Below, one piece after another: positions 23,931-31,884 of a stretch of 32,624 bases of DNA (its first letter is position 1; every line of letters begins with the position of its first letter). The notes under the pieces were generated by a model. It searched no databases. It saw only the letters and a list, made by a program, of their open reading frames with translations, and was not told where the DNA came from. The stretch lies in contig CAVIIX010000021.1 in the NCBI GenBank assembly GCA_963643225.1, positions 1-32,624 of the forward strand. Reading direction: 5' to 3'. The DNA is from UBA1258 sp963643225 (GTDB lineage Bacteria; Bacillota; Clostridia; Lachnospirales; Lachnospiraceae). Both the position numbers and the translations under genes were made by a program.

Positions 23931-24299
23931 CTATTTAAAGGTCTGTTTGTTATCGGATAGGAAATTAAAAATCTGTGCGCCTATTACGCTTGAAAAGGGA
24001 ACCGTGTAGGCTATGCCCTTTCCGTCTTTAATTGAATTAAATTTGTCTCCGATGGTGCGTAAAATTTTATCCTGCTCAGCTTCTTTAATGACACTGAAAA
24101 TAACTGCCTTTTCAGAATCGTTAAGACCCATGTAGGAAAGCATCTTTGCATCTGCAGTGCCTTCGCCGAGTGTTACAAACTGAAGATTTGCATTCATATG
24201 CTGTATCAAATCAACGAAAAATTCTGCCTTACGCCTGTTTACTATTGTAATTAAAAGCATGAGGCGGTTTGTTGATACATTTTTAGTTTTTTTGTCCAT
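23931..24299 (-). CDS. Second PII-like signalling protein
   Basis: The 122-residue paralogue shares the fold pattern (LMLLITIVNRRKAEFFVDLI, KAVIFSVIKEAEQDKIL, closing GKGIAYTVPFSSVIG) but has a different loop (FVTLGEGTADAKMLSYMG) in place of GGGTVIHARG. The two genes therefore probably give a heteromeric or division-of-labour pair. Its start is 10 bases after the DUF1538 stop, with GAGGTG overlapping that stop codon, which points to tight coupling with the transporter. The ligand is unknown. Confidence 0.68.
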   Translation of the reverse strand: MDKKTKNVSTNRLMLLITIVNRRKAEFFVDLIQHMNANLQFVTLGEGTADAKMLSYMGLNDSEKAVIFSVIKEAEQDKILRTIGDKFNSIKDGKGIAYTVPFSSVIGAQIFNFLSDNKQTFK

Positions 24300-24309
24300 T
24301 TAAATCACC

Positions 24310-25836
24310 TCACTCAAAATAAATGATCTGTTCATCATCAGCATCCAGGATACGCTTCATTACTATTCTTTCACGCATTGCCTTTGAGGCAATTGCCTTA
24401 AAGCCTAAAGCCTGAATTGTGATAAGGGGTGTCATTGCAACCATTGCCACCACGCCGAAGGCGTAGGTTAAAACTCCCTGCTCTCCCTGCAATACAGCGC
24501 ACACGCCGATAGCTAAAGGTAAAATAAAGCTTGAAGTCAAGGGGCCGCTTGCCACACCGCCCGAATCAAAGGCGATTGCCGTATAAAGACGCGGTACAAA
24601 CAGACTTAGCATTAACGAAATAAAATAGCCAGGAATTAAATAATATAAAATCGAAAAGCCGTAAATTATTCTTATAACGGAAAGTCCTATTGAAACCCCG
24701 ACACCCACTGATAAGGCTATGAGCATTGCACGCTTTGTAACTGTGCCGCCGGTCACCTCCTCTACCTGCTTATTAAGCACGTGAACCGCAGGCTCAGCCA
24801 AAACTACCACGCATCCGATTATAAAGCCAAATAAAATTACTATGACTGAATTTTCCTTTGCAAGCTCCGTGCCAAGCTTAAAGCCGATGGGCATAAAGCC
24901 TACGGAAACACTTGATAAGAAAATTACAAGGCCAGCAAAGGTATAAATGATACCCACAACAATCTGAATAATACGCTCCTTTGGAAGCTTTAAAAGCGTA
25001 AACTGAATGATAAAGAAAAAGACTACTATAAGACCCAGCGCCTTTAATACTTCAAGGGAAGTATCTGAAATTATGTTAAATATTCCTTTAGCAATTACAG
25101 ATTCCATTGAATAATCCGCAAGAGTGTAGGTTAAAGCTCCGCTTGCGCCAAGGGATAACACCATCACCGCAAGCATAGGGCCTACGGAACAAAGTGCTAT
25201 CAAACCAAAGGAATTTTCATTGGCATCATGACCGCCGATAGTGGAAGCAATACCTACACCAAGGGCCATTATGAAGGGAACCGTGATGGGACCCGTCGTA
25301 ACTCCTCCTGCATCAAAGGAAAGTGGAACAAACTCCGTTTTGCCAAGCTCAATCATAATGGCACAAATGGCAAACAAAAGCATGTAAAAAAGCATTAAAA
25401 GAGACGATAAGCTTTTCTTAAATACGATTTTTAACACTGCAAAGAGTAAGAAAAGACCTACCCCCACGCCTACAGTTATTATTAAAACCGTACCATTCAT
25501 AACGGCACTTACCTGACCTGCCAAAACAGATAAGTCTGGCTCTGCAATAGTAATCAAAAGTCCCATTAAGAAGCTTGCAAGCAATAAAAGCTTTAAATTG
25601 CGGGATTTTGTAAGACCGGTACCCATATACTCACCCATGGGAGTCATTGACATATCGGCGCCAAGGTTAAATAAACCGATTCCGAGTATTAATAATACTG
25701 CCGAAATCAAAAATACAATTATTTCCTTTTGAGTTAATTCAACTAAAGGTGTCAGGGCGGCAAGCAAAACAATTGCCACAACCGGCAGCACCGAAATAAG
25801 TGATTCCTTTAATTTTAATCGAAGAGCTTTTCGCAT
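24310..25836 (-). CDS. Two-repeat DUF1538 membrane protein (putative cation antiporter)
   Basis: This 508-residue protein has about 12-14 membrane segments in two homologous halves. The repeated signatures are AEPDLSVL (98-105) and DAGGVTTGP (175-183) in the first half, and AEPAVHVL (347-354) and DSGGVASGP (424-432) in the second. Acidic residues inside membrane motifs suggest ion binding. DUF1538 proteins in a halophile (UmpAB) have been described as Na+(Li+,K+)/H+ antiporters needing two subunits; here both units are in one chain. Flanking PII-like genes suggest nucleotide-controlled transport. It begins 18 bases after nadE with AGAGGAA. The substrate is inferred. Confidence 0.82.
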   Translation of the reverse strand: MRKALRLKLKESLISVLPVVAIVLLAALTPLVELTQKEIIVFLISAVLLILGIGLFNLGADMSMTPMGEYMGTGLTKSRNLKLLLLASFLMGLLITIAEPDLSVLAGQVSAVMNGTVLIITVGVGVGLFLLFAVLKIVFKKSLSSLLMLFYMLLFAICAIMIELGKTEFVPLSFDAGGVTTGPITVPFIMALGVGIASTIGGHDANENSFGLIALCSVGPMLAVMVLSLGASGALTYTLADYSMESVIAKGIFNIISDTSLEVLKALGLIVVFFFIIQFTLLKLPKERIIQIVVGIIYTFAGLVIFLSSVSVGFMPIGFKLGTELAKENSVIVILFGFIIGCVVVLAEPAVHVLNKQVEEVTGGTVTKRAMLIALSVGVGVSIGLSVIRIIYGFSILYYLIPGYFISLMLSLFVPRLYTAIAFDSGGVASGPLTSSFILPLAIGVCAVLQGEQGVLTYAFGVVAMVAMTPLITIQALGFKAIASKAMRERIVMKRILDADDEQIIYFE

Positions 25837-25854
25837 AAAAATTCCTCTTTTTAA

Positions 25855-26592
25855 TTAATTTCTTTCATAAACAGGCATAAGCTTTAATTTAAATAAATTT
25901 CTTTCATGAAGCCTGTCTATTTTTTCCTTTACCGCTTTGTCCTCGCAAATGCCTTCTCTTATATATTTATCAAGCACCTCATAGGTAAAGCCTAAATTAT
26001 CTTCATCTGTTTTACCGCACAGTCCGTCAAACGGCGGCTTTTCAACCAACTCTTTTGGAAGCTTTAAAAAGCGCCCGATTGCCTTTACTTCCTGTACCGT
26101 GTATCTTGACAGGGGGCCAAAGTCTCCAACTGAATCTCCGTATCTTGTGGAATAACCCACCCAGTCTTCCGACAGATTACAGGTATTTGCCACTCTTCCG
26201 TTTACACACTGACTTACACCATAAACCGTTGCCATGCGCAGCCGTGGCGGAAGGTTTGTTTTAGCCTGGTCTGAATATTCAAAATCCTGTTTTGATAATT
26301 CCTTTTCAAGCCCGTCGGCGCAGTCTTTAATATTTATTTCATAGGATTTTATACCAAGATGCTCTACAAGTAATTTTGAAGCCGAAATATCTGCCTGTAC
26401 CCCCTTAGGCATCAATACTCCGATTACTCTTTCTTTCCCTAAGGCCTCTACGCATAGGGCTGCTACAACCGAAGAATCCTTGCCGCCTGAAATTCCAATA
26501 ACGGCATTACAGTCATGACCGTTATTCTTAAAAAAGTCTCTGATCCAGTTTATTATTCCCTCAGTCTCTTTTTTTACGTCAAATGAATACAT
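25855..26592 (-). CDS. nadE: NAD+ synthetase, ammonia-dependent
   Basis: The 245-residue N-type ATP pyrophosphatase converts nicotinate adenine dinucleotide to NAD+ using ammonia. The PP-loop SGGKDS is at 35-40, followed by VVAALCVEALG. Later CNLSEDWVGYSTRYGD and GDFGPLSRYTVQEVKAI are the typical NadE core. There is no glutaminase domain, so free ammonia or a partner is needed. It is the first gene of a four-gene minus-strand operon with DUF1538 and two PII-like genes. That co-location is curious because PII and NadE both relate to nitrogen and energy state. The start at 26592 has AGGAA upstream. Confidence 0.92.
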   Translation of the reverse strand: MYSFDVKKETEGIINWIRDFFKNNGHDCNAVIGISGGKDSSVVAALCVEALGKERVIGVLMPKGVQADISASKLLVEHLGIKSYEINIKDCADGLEKELSKQDFEYSDQAKTNLPPRLRMATVYGVSQCVNGRVANTCNLSEDWVGYSTRYGDSVGDFGPLSRYTVQEVKAIGRFLKLPKELVEKPPFDGLCGKTDEDNLGFTYEVLDKYIREGICEDKAVKEKIDRLHERNLFKLKLMPVYERN

Positions 26593-26660
26593 TTTTAATG
26601 TTCCTGTTATTTTTCATTGCTTTTTTAGTTTAGCATAAATCCGTATTATAAAAAATTAAA

Positions 26661-26689
26661 TTGAAATAAATTTATATATTTACTAAAAT
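26661..26689 (+). promoter_or_regulatory. Promoter of the GIY-YIG gene
   Basis: TTGAAA (26661-26666), 17 bases and TAAAAT (26684-26689), followed 5 bases later by the AAAGGA ribosome binding site. The transcript leader would be very short, about 13 bases. Confidence 0.6.
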
Positions 26690-26708
26690 CTTTTAAAGGA
26701 CACAAATC

Positions 26709-26987
26709 ATGGAAAATAAAAATTACACCTACATTTTAAAATGCAGTGACGACTCCCTTTACACAGGCTGGACCAATAATTTAGAAAAGCGTCTTAAAGC
26801 CCATAATAACGGCACCGCTTCAAAATGCACAAAATCCCGCCTGCCGGTTACCCTTGTGTATTACGAGGAATTTGCCACAAAAGAAGAAGCCATGAGCCGT
26901 GAATGGCACATAAAAAAGCTTTCCCGTAAGGAAAAGTTAGATTTAATAAAGGACTTTAATGCTAATTTAGAAAAAGCATCAGTTTAA
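26709..26987 (+). CDS. GIY-YIG nuclease-domain protein (UPF0213/YhbQ type)
   Basis: This 92-residue protein is a single GIY-YIG domain: YTYILKC and SLYTGWTNNLEKRL give the two signature strands and the catalytic Tyr/Arg, while the EAMSREWHIKKLSR helix carries the metal-binding Glu. Stand-alone proteins of this size are common in bacteria, with proposed roles in DNA repair or structure-specific cleavage that are not settled. AAAGGA lies 8 bases before the ATG. Its last 9 bases overlap the convergent rsuA-like gene, leaving no room for an intrinsic terminator. Confidence 0.88.
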   Translation: MENKNYTYILKCSDDSLYTGWTNNLEKRLKAHNNGTASKCTKSRLPVTLVYYEEFATKEEAMSREWHIKKLSRKEKLDLIKDFNANLEKASV

Positions 26988-27674
26988 TAATTTTTGTATA
27001 TCCTCATCCGAAAGCTTTTTGTATTCTCCGATTCTAAGGCTTTCATCAAGCAAAAGCCCTCCCATTGACATACGCTTAAGATATAAAACAGTGCTGCCAA
27101 ACACTTCAAACATGCGCTTAACCTGATGATATCTGCCCTCGTGGATTGTCACCCTGTAGGTAAAAGGCTCAAGACACTCAATATCTGCAGGAAGTGTTTG
27201 CTTTTCATCACCTATATCAAGACCTTCCTTAAAATTCTTCATTTCACTATCTGAAAGCTCCTTATCAACCTTTGCAATATACACTTTGTCTACGTGCTTT
27301 TTAGGGGCTAAAAGTCTGTGTGCAAGGGCTCCGTCATTTGTAATAAGTAAAAACCCTTCCGTATCCTTATCAAGGCGTCCTACCGGAAACAAATCCTTAA
27401 CAGGCTCCCCCTTTAAAAGGTCAATAACCGTTTCACTTAATTTATCCTGTGTGGCACTTACACACCCTGCAGGCTTATTAAGCATATAATATCTGAACTG
27501 TTCATATAAAAGCCTTTCGCCCTTATAAAACACTTCATCCTTAATTTCATCCACCTTAAAATCAGGCGTTTTTACTACCTCTAAGTTTACCAAAACGTTT
27601 CCGTCTTTTAAAAGCCTCTTAACTTCACTTCTGGTACCAAGTCCGGCTTCTGTCAAAAATTTATCAAGTCTCAT
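26979..27674 (-). CDS. rsuA: 16S rRNA pseudouridine synthase, RsuA family
   Basis: The 231-residue protein has an N-terminal S4 RNA-binding domain (MRLDKFLTEAGLGTRSEVKR) and a RsuA/RluB-type catalytic domain with the active Asp in GRLDKDTEGFLLITNDG (about residues 98-114). It should isomerise a uridine of 16S rRNA, probably the position equivalent to U516; family members that modify 23S rRNA cannot be excluded. It starts 11 bases after the enzyme I stop, with no clear ribosome binding site of its own, so translation may depend on the upstream gene. Confidence 0.88.
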   Translation of the reverse strand: MRLDKFLTEAGLGTRSEVKRLLKDGNVLVNLEVVKTPDFKVDEIKDEVFYKGERLLYEQFRYYMLNKPAGCVSATQDKLSETVIDLLKGEPVKDLFPVGRLDKDTEGFLLITNDGALAHRLLAPKKHVDKVYIAKVDKELSDSEMKNFKEGLDIGDEKQTLPADIECLEPFTYRVTIHEGRYHQVKRMFEVFGSTVLYLKRMSMGGLLLDESLRIGEYKKLSDEDIQKLLN

Positions 27675-27685
27675 GTTTTGTATTT

Positions 27686-29221
27686 TCAGTCTAAAGAAAC
27701 CGATATGTAATCAGGTGCGTTATTTCCCAAGCCTTCAATAAATTCCTTATTTTCTGAAAGCACTCCGCATATTCCTGCCTGAATCCGGCTTCTTTTTGCA
27801 TTTTCTATTGTATTAATTACCAATCGGCTTACAGCCTCTGTTTCAGATAAGCAGTCACTTAAATCAGCATTATTTCTGTCAGCAGCCTCCGTAAACTGGG
27901 TTAAATCATTGGTGCCGATACTTAAAAAATCTGCCTGCTTTGAAAGCTTATCACTTAAAATTGCCGCGGCAGGTGTTTCTATCATAACGCCGATTTGAGG
28001 ATTCTTTATTTTATTACCTGATTTAATAAGCTCTTCTTTTACGCTTTCAATTATTTCTTTAGCTTTAATAAATTCTTCTTCTCGGCTTACCATAGGAAAT
28101 ATAATTTTTAAATTTCCGTATTGAGAAGCTTTTAAAAGTGCTCTGATCTGCGTGATAAATATGTCTTTATATTTAAGGCTGAATCTTATGCCCCTTATTC
28201 CAAGTGCCGGATTTTCTTCTTTTATTAAATTAAGATAAGCAGGCATTTTGTCTCCGCCCAAATCCGCAGTCCTTATAATTACAGGCTTCTCTTTCATTAT
28301 TTCAAGAGCCTCTTTATAAAAGGAAAACTGCTCTTCCTCCGTAGGGAGCTTATTATTTTTAATATAAAGAAACTCGGTTCTTAAAAGTCCAATGCCTTCA
28401 TAATTTAATTCTTTAGCCTTCTTTATCTCTTTGAGACTTCCTGCATTTGCGTAAATTTTAAGGCCTTTAGCATAATTTTCTCTGGCTGCCGGTGTGATTT
28501 TATTAAAAGCTTTTATTTCGCATTCCAAAGGAGACAAATTAATATTTCCTTCAATACAGTCAAGCAAAACATTCCTATCAGACTTAAGCCTATTTACATC
28601 AATTCCCGTTAAAAACGGAATGCTAAGGCTTTTTACAAAAATAGCGGTATGTGAAAGAGGCGATGAATTATTTGTAATTACACCAATTATTTTTTTAGTA
28701 TCAAGCAGCACAAGGTCTTCAACCAAAAGGTTTTCTGCCGCTACTATTGAAGGCTTCAAAAGAGGAGTAAGCTCCGTCACGTTTTTATATAAATTTTCAA
28801 TTATCGTATCAGTAATGCTCTTTATATCTTCACATCTTGATTTAATGTAATCATCCTCAACATTTTTTAAAGTAGCAATTGTTTCTTCTGCCGTTACCGT
28901 CAGGGCATATTCTGCATTTACACCTTCAAGCTCTGTTAAATTAATTGCTTTTTCTATCCAGGAATTTTTAAAGCCGTCTTCAAATAAAGCGTAGCGAGCT
29001 TCCAAAATATCATGAGCTGTTTTTTCTTTTGCTTCATGCTGTGCCTTTAAAAGCTTTTCCTGTGTTAACAATATGGCTTCTTTTAGCTTTAAGCTTTCAT
29101 TAGAGTTTTCAAAAGCATATGGCTTTTGCTTATTTTTTTCACCCTTAGCAGGTTTTGTAAACACCTTTAAGGCACCGTATGCAGTTCCCTGATTAATTAT
29201 AGTTCCGGATATTTTTTTCAA
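27686..29221 (-). CDS. Divergent PTS enzyme I-like phosphotransferase
   Basis: This protein of about 511 residues follows the EI plan: an N-terminal swivelling domain with the phospho-histidine in SSPLSHTAIFVKS, then the PEP-binding barrel with GLLRTEFLYI, RTADLGGDKMPAY, NPALGIRGIRFSL, IGVMIETPAA and SIGTNDLTQF. It departs from canonical EI in three ways. It is about 60 residues shorter. The usual HP motif after ADRNN is missing (SETEAV). The catalytic Cys loop reads CGV instead of CGE. No HPr gene is nearby. I use TTG at 29221, 4 bases after AAGGTGAG; a GTG at 29230 is possible but lacks a site. Canonical PTS function is therefore uncertain. Confidence 0.8.
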   Translation of the reverse strand: MKKISGTIINQGTAYGALKVFTKPAKGEKNKQKPYAFENSNESLKLKEAILLTQEKLLKAQHEAKEKTAHDILEARYALFEDGFKNSWIEKAINLTELEGVNAEYALTVTAEETIATLKNVEDDYIKSRCEDIKSITDTIIENLYKNVTELTPLLKPSIVAAENLLVEDLVLLDTKKIIGVITNNSSPLSHTAIFVKSLSIPFLTGIDVNRLKSDRNVLLDCIEGNINLSPLECEIKAFNKITPAARENYAKGLKIYANAGSLKEIKKAKELNYEGIGLLRTEFLYIKNNKLPTEEEQFSFYKEALEIMKEKPVIIRTADLGGDKMPAYLNLIKEENPALGIRGIRFSLKYKDIFITQIRALLKASQYGNLKIIFPMVSREEEFIKAKEIIESVKEELIKSGNKIKNPQIGVMIETPAAAILSDKLSKQADFLSIGTNDLTQFTEAADRNNADLSDCLSETEAVSRLVINTIENAKRSRIQAGICGVLSENKEFIEGLGNNAPDYISVSLD

Positions 29222-29269
29222 GAGTCTCACCTTTTATTTTGATGCCGTCTTTATTCCTTAGTCAGATTC

Positions 29270-29297
29270 AGTATAACAGAATTTAATGTCTTGTGGA
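29270..29297 (-). promoter_or_regulatory. Promoter of the enzyme I-like gene
   Basis: Minus-strand extended -10 TGTTATACT (TATACT at 29275-29270) with a weak -35 TCCACA (29297-29292), 16 bases apart. A start near 29263 leaves a leader of about 42 bases. Confidence 0.5.
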
Positions 29298-29325
29298 TAC
29301 TTTTATTGCCTCCGGCGATTTTTAA

Positions 29326-29354
29326 TTGCTATCCTCAAAATATGCTTTTATAAT
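29326..29354 (+). promoter_or_regulatory. Promoter of the alpha/beta-hydrolase gene
   Basis: TTGCTA (29326-29331), a 17-base spacer and a perfect TATAAT (29349-29354). AAGGAG follows at 29373-29378, and the ATG is at 29388. Confidence 0.72.
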
Positions 29355-29387
29355 TGTTGTGTTGTTCATCGTAAGGAGACTTTAACC

Positions 29388-30140
29388 ATGAAACAGAAAT
29401 ATATTGATATTAATAAAGCTTCATTAAGTATAAGGTGCAAGCTTTACTACAATGATTTAACAAAAATCAGGAAGGCGGTTGTGTTTGGACACGGATTTGG
29501 CGGGCACAAGGACAACAGGGCTGCAGAACTTTTTTCAGAAAGATTCCTTTCTAAAAATAAGTCAGGCCTCGTTATTATTTTTGACTGGCCCTGCCATGGC
29601 ACAGATAATTATCCTAAGCTTACTCTTTCAATATGTGATAAATATCTTGAGCTTGTGCTGGAATATATAAAAGAAACCTATAAGGATGCTTTAATTTACG
29701 GACATGCCACAAGCTTTGGCGGATATTTGTTTTTAAAATATATTCATGACCACGGCTCACCCTTTAAGAAAACCGTGTTAAGATGTCCTGCAATTGATAT
29801 GTACACACCCCTTTACAATATGACTTTAAACAGCGGCAATCAGGCGCTTTTAGAAAAAGGGAAAGACATTTTTATAGGTTTTGACAGAATGGTCAAAATA
29901 AACAAAAGCTTCTTTGATGAAATAAAAGAATATGACATAAGAAAATATGATTATGTAGATTATTCAGAAGATATTTTAATAATTCACGGAACCAAAGATG
30001 AAATAATTCCTTTTAACCTTTCAAAAGCTTTTTCCGATGAAAACATAATTGAATTTATTTCTGTTGAAGATGCCGATCACCGCTTTATGAATCCCAATAA
30101 AATGGATATAGCAATTTCTGAAACAATTAAATTTTTATAA
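29388..30140 (+). CDS. Alpha/beta hydrolase (serine esterase/lipase-like)
   Basis: The 250-residue protein has the alpha/beta-hydrolase pattern: oxyanion-side VVFGHGFGGHKDN, nucleophile serine in YGHATSFGGYL (a T-S-F-G-G elbow), acid in HGTKDEIIPF and catalytic histidine in VEDADHRF, all in the expected order. There is no signal peptide, so it is cytoplasmic. The substrate is unknown; relatives hydrolyse esters or acyl chains. The ATG at 29388, with AAGGAG upstream, replaces a longer frame from 29286 that precedes the promoter. Its TAA stop (30138-30140) falls inside the AGCTTTTATAAA-type terminus of the adjacent repeat, so repeat insertion may have set the C-terminus. Confidence 0.85.
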   Translation: MKQKYIDINKASLSIRCKLYYNDLTKIRKAVVFGHGFGGHKDNRAAELFSERFLSKNKSGLVIIFDWPCHGTDNYPKLTLSICDKYLELVLEYIKETYKDALIYGHATSFGGYLFLKYIHDHGSPFKKTVLRCPAIDMYTPLYNMTLNSGNQALLEKGKDIFIGFDRMVKINKSFFDEIKEYDIRKYDYVDYSEDILIIHGTKDEIIPFNLSKAFSDENIIEFISVEDADHRFMNPNKMDIAISETIKFL

Positions 30141-30282
30141 AAGCTAAAGAAAACCCACCGCCTTTAGGCAGTGGGTTTTCTTGACGAGGTGTTTGGTTAC
30201 AAGATCAGTACCTCGTAAGGCACGTAGTTCCGCTTTTAACAAAGCTGCAGCGAAGCAAATTACGATTATCATTGACCCTTTA
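30136..30282 (-). repeat. Inverted single copy of the 140-bp repeat family
   Basis: Read on the minus strand this matches the 1-480 unit: the palindrome at about 30148-30184 (one mismatch, cccaccgcc against ggcagtggg), then the GAGGT arms, the GGCACGTAGT segment and an ending at cattgac. The outer terminus ttataaaagct equals the reverse complement of agcttttataa found at 470-479. It lies between two convergent genes and marks the left edge of the accessory cassette. The ACGAGGT/ACCTCGT arms are kept while flanking bases differ. Confidence 0.85.
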
Positions 30283-30332
30283 ACCTTAATAGTTAAGGAC
30301 GTCACCTGCATCTGTAAGATATTTTCTTTCGC

Positions 30333-30959
30333 TTATTCCTTGTCGCCTGTTATATAATAATCGCAGTATTCTCCGCCATCAGCGATTGTCTGCTCGCGGT
30401 GCAGTACACCATGCTGAAGTGAAATCATAACCTCGTCCAGCTCGCACAGCAGCGGCATCAGCTCAGAAACGCCGAGCTTCTTTGTATAAGCACAGATGGG
30501 GCAGCGAGTGATACGGTAATAGCAGGCACCTTCATAGGGCTGCCCTTCAAAATCCACCTTAAAGGACGACGGATACCTTTGCTCCTTTTTAGGAGTGTAC
30601 CATTTAGCGTACTTCACGATATTCTTTTTGTTCTCAGCCTTGCCCCTGTCGGTATTTAAGTCCGTTCTGGTGAAATACCACTTGATATGATAAAGAGAGC
30701 GACGCATCATCTCCTGCACCGTCTCCGGTGAAATCTTCTTTTCGCTTGCCAGATACGGTGCGACAAAAGCCAGTGCAAACAGTTCATTATACGCCATAGG
30801 ATTGTCAGCACCGATATCGTCTGCCTCTTCAACCATTTGCCGATAGATTGTTTTGCTCTTTTTCATGATCTCATTCGCATACTCTTTGTCAAATTTTTCA
30901 ATCAGGACTTCTTTCATGGAACCCTTGAACATCCAAAAATAAAAACCGTTATACTTCAT
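30333..30959 (-). CDS. L-2-amino-thiazoline-4-carboxylic acid hydrolase family protein
   Basis: The 208-residue protein resembles the ATC-hydrolase family (PF14196 type): a helical N-terminal half followed by YYRITRCPICAYTKKLG and LCELDEVMISLQHG, with a conserved CPIC cysteine pair and a late GGEYCDYY. The founding Pseudomonas enzyme opens the thiazoline ring on the way to L-cysteine, but most Firmicutes homologues lie near TetR regulators and ABC exporters and have no proven substrate, as here. AAGGAG lies upstream of the ATG at 30959. The neighbouring genes are a broken TetR/ABC remnant, so this is likely cargo of a mobile or rearranging segment. Its base composition is less AT-rich than nearby core genes. 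Confidence 0.82.
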   Translation of the reverse strand: MKYNGFYFWMFKGSMKEVLIEKFDKEYANEIMKKSKTIYRQMVEEADDIGADNPMAYNELFALAFVAPYLASEKKISPETVQEMMRRSLYHIKWYFTRTDLNTDRGKAENKKNIVKYAKWYTPKKEQRYPSSFKVDFEGQPYEGACYYRITRCPICAYTKKLGVSELMPLLCELDEVMISLQHGVLHREQTIADGGEYCDYYITGDKE

Positions 30960-30998
30960 ATTAAACTATCTCCTTTTATATATTGATTAATCTATTAT

Positions 30999-31190
30999 TT
31001 ACAGCTTCCAGCTGACGGCCTGCGTTCTGGCATCGATAAAGCGTTTGTAGATGCCCTCCTGCTCCGCAAGCTGCTCGTGCGTGCCAAGCTGAACGATACG
31101 TCCTTTATCTACGACGGCGATCTGATCTGCGTGCCGCACAGTCTTGAGCCTATGGGCAATCCTGATGATCGTTTTCTCTTTTGTGAGTAC
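30999..31190 (-). pseudogene. 3' fragment of an ABC exporter ATP-binding/permease gene
   Basis: The last 63 codons are those of a multidrug-type ABC exporter: KTIIRIAHRLKTV contains the switch histidine, followed by ADQIAVVDKGRIVQLGTHEQL and the end AVSWKL. Walker A, signature and Walker B are missing, so it cannot work. Upstream the frame continues into TetR sequence (junction near 31190). Its final 51 bases are identical to the sequence at the end of the window (32574-32624), so another copy of the same exporter 3' end lies nearby. Richer in GC than the core genes. Confidence 0.85.
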
Positions 31191-31765
31191 CTCTACAGCG
31201 TCCACCAATTCCTTTGCAGTTTTCTTATCTATGTCATGTTCGATTATCTGAAATACTGATGAAAAAAATCCCGTACTTACCATATGCAGCAAAGTCTTGT
31301 CTATATCTGAAATATTGAAGCCCTCCATACGCATGGTTTCAATATATCTTTTAGTTGACTGTATCTCACGTTCGACCATGTTGTGTAAAAGGTCGCATAT
31401 TTTCCGCTGTCCACACGTCTTAAGAGCATACAAAAGCTATCATAATTATCATAAACATAATCGATAATGCGATCCGTACAGTCCTCTGCGGATTCTGTCA
31501 TATGGTCGGTTTGCTTTTTTGCAGAAGGTTCTTCAAAGCCCGCAAGTACATCATCATAAATCTTATATATGTGCTCCATATACGGATCAACCAGCGCGTC
31601 AAACATACTTTCTTTGGTTGGAAAATACTTATAGAAAGCACCCGTAGTAAGTCCTGCGTCCTTTTCATTATTCCTAAGCTATGTACCCTCAAGCTAGTCC
31701 TTAAGAAAATGCTGCTTCGCCGTACTTAAAATGTTTTCTCCTGTATTATCTGACTTAACGGACAT
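31190..31765 (-). pseudogene. Decayed TetR-family regulator fused to the ABC fragment
   Basis: From ATG 31765 the minus strand reads MSVKSDNTGENILSTAKQHF, then two in-frame amber codons (TAG at 31696-31694 and 31681-31679). The helix-turn-helix KDAGLTTGAFYKYFPTKES continues beyond them, then the ligand-binding domain. Around 31386-31392, at a run of A on the plus strand, the homology jumps to the next frame (from SGKYATF to LLHNMVEREIQSTKRYI), a one-base frameshift. The end MVSTGFFSSVFQIIEHDI is a normal TetR C-terminus, after which the frame runs into ABC-transporter sequence. The regulator cannot be made as a full-length protein. Confidence 0.85.
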
Positions 31766-31775
31766 TTAAGTACTC

Positions 31776-31873
31776 TTTTAAAATAAGAGTTTCGCTTGCA
31801 CAGAGCATGATCGCCTCTGCGACATATTTCTAACGCGCGAGTGCGCAGCATTTGCACGTAGTGCTTTTTTTAT
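31776..31873 (+). repeat. Structured intergenic repeat, second family (copy B)
   Basis: After a small ACTCTT/AAGAGT hairpin (31771-31789) the element reads ttcgcttgc (31791-31799), cgacatatt (31820-31828), 8 bases, gcgagtgcg (31837-31845), 8 bases, gcacgtagtgc (31854-31864) and seven T. These blocks and spacings match 14296-14347. Local hairpins: CAGAG/CTCTG, GCGC-GAGT-GCGC and GCAC-GTA-GTGC. It sits between the TetR remnant and the 3' end of the EamA gene, and would terminate the EamA transcript. Confidence 0.75.
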
Positions 31874-31884
31874 TTAAATTATCA

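Noticed and set aside
31502..31729. Plus-strand ORF of 75 codons
   Set aside because: It lies antisense to the recognisable TetR helix-turn-helix remnant and has no supporting signal.
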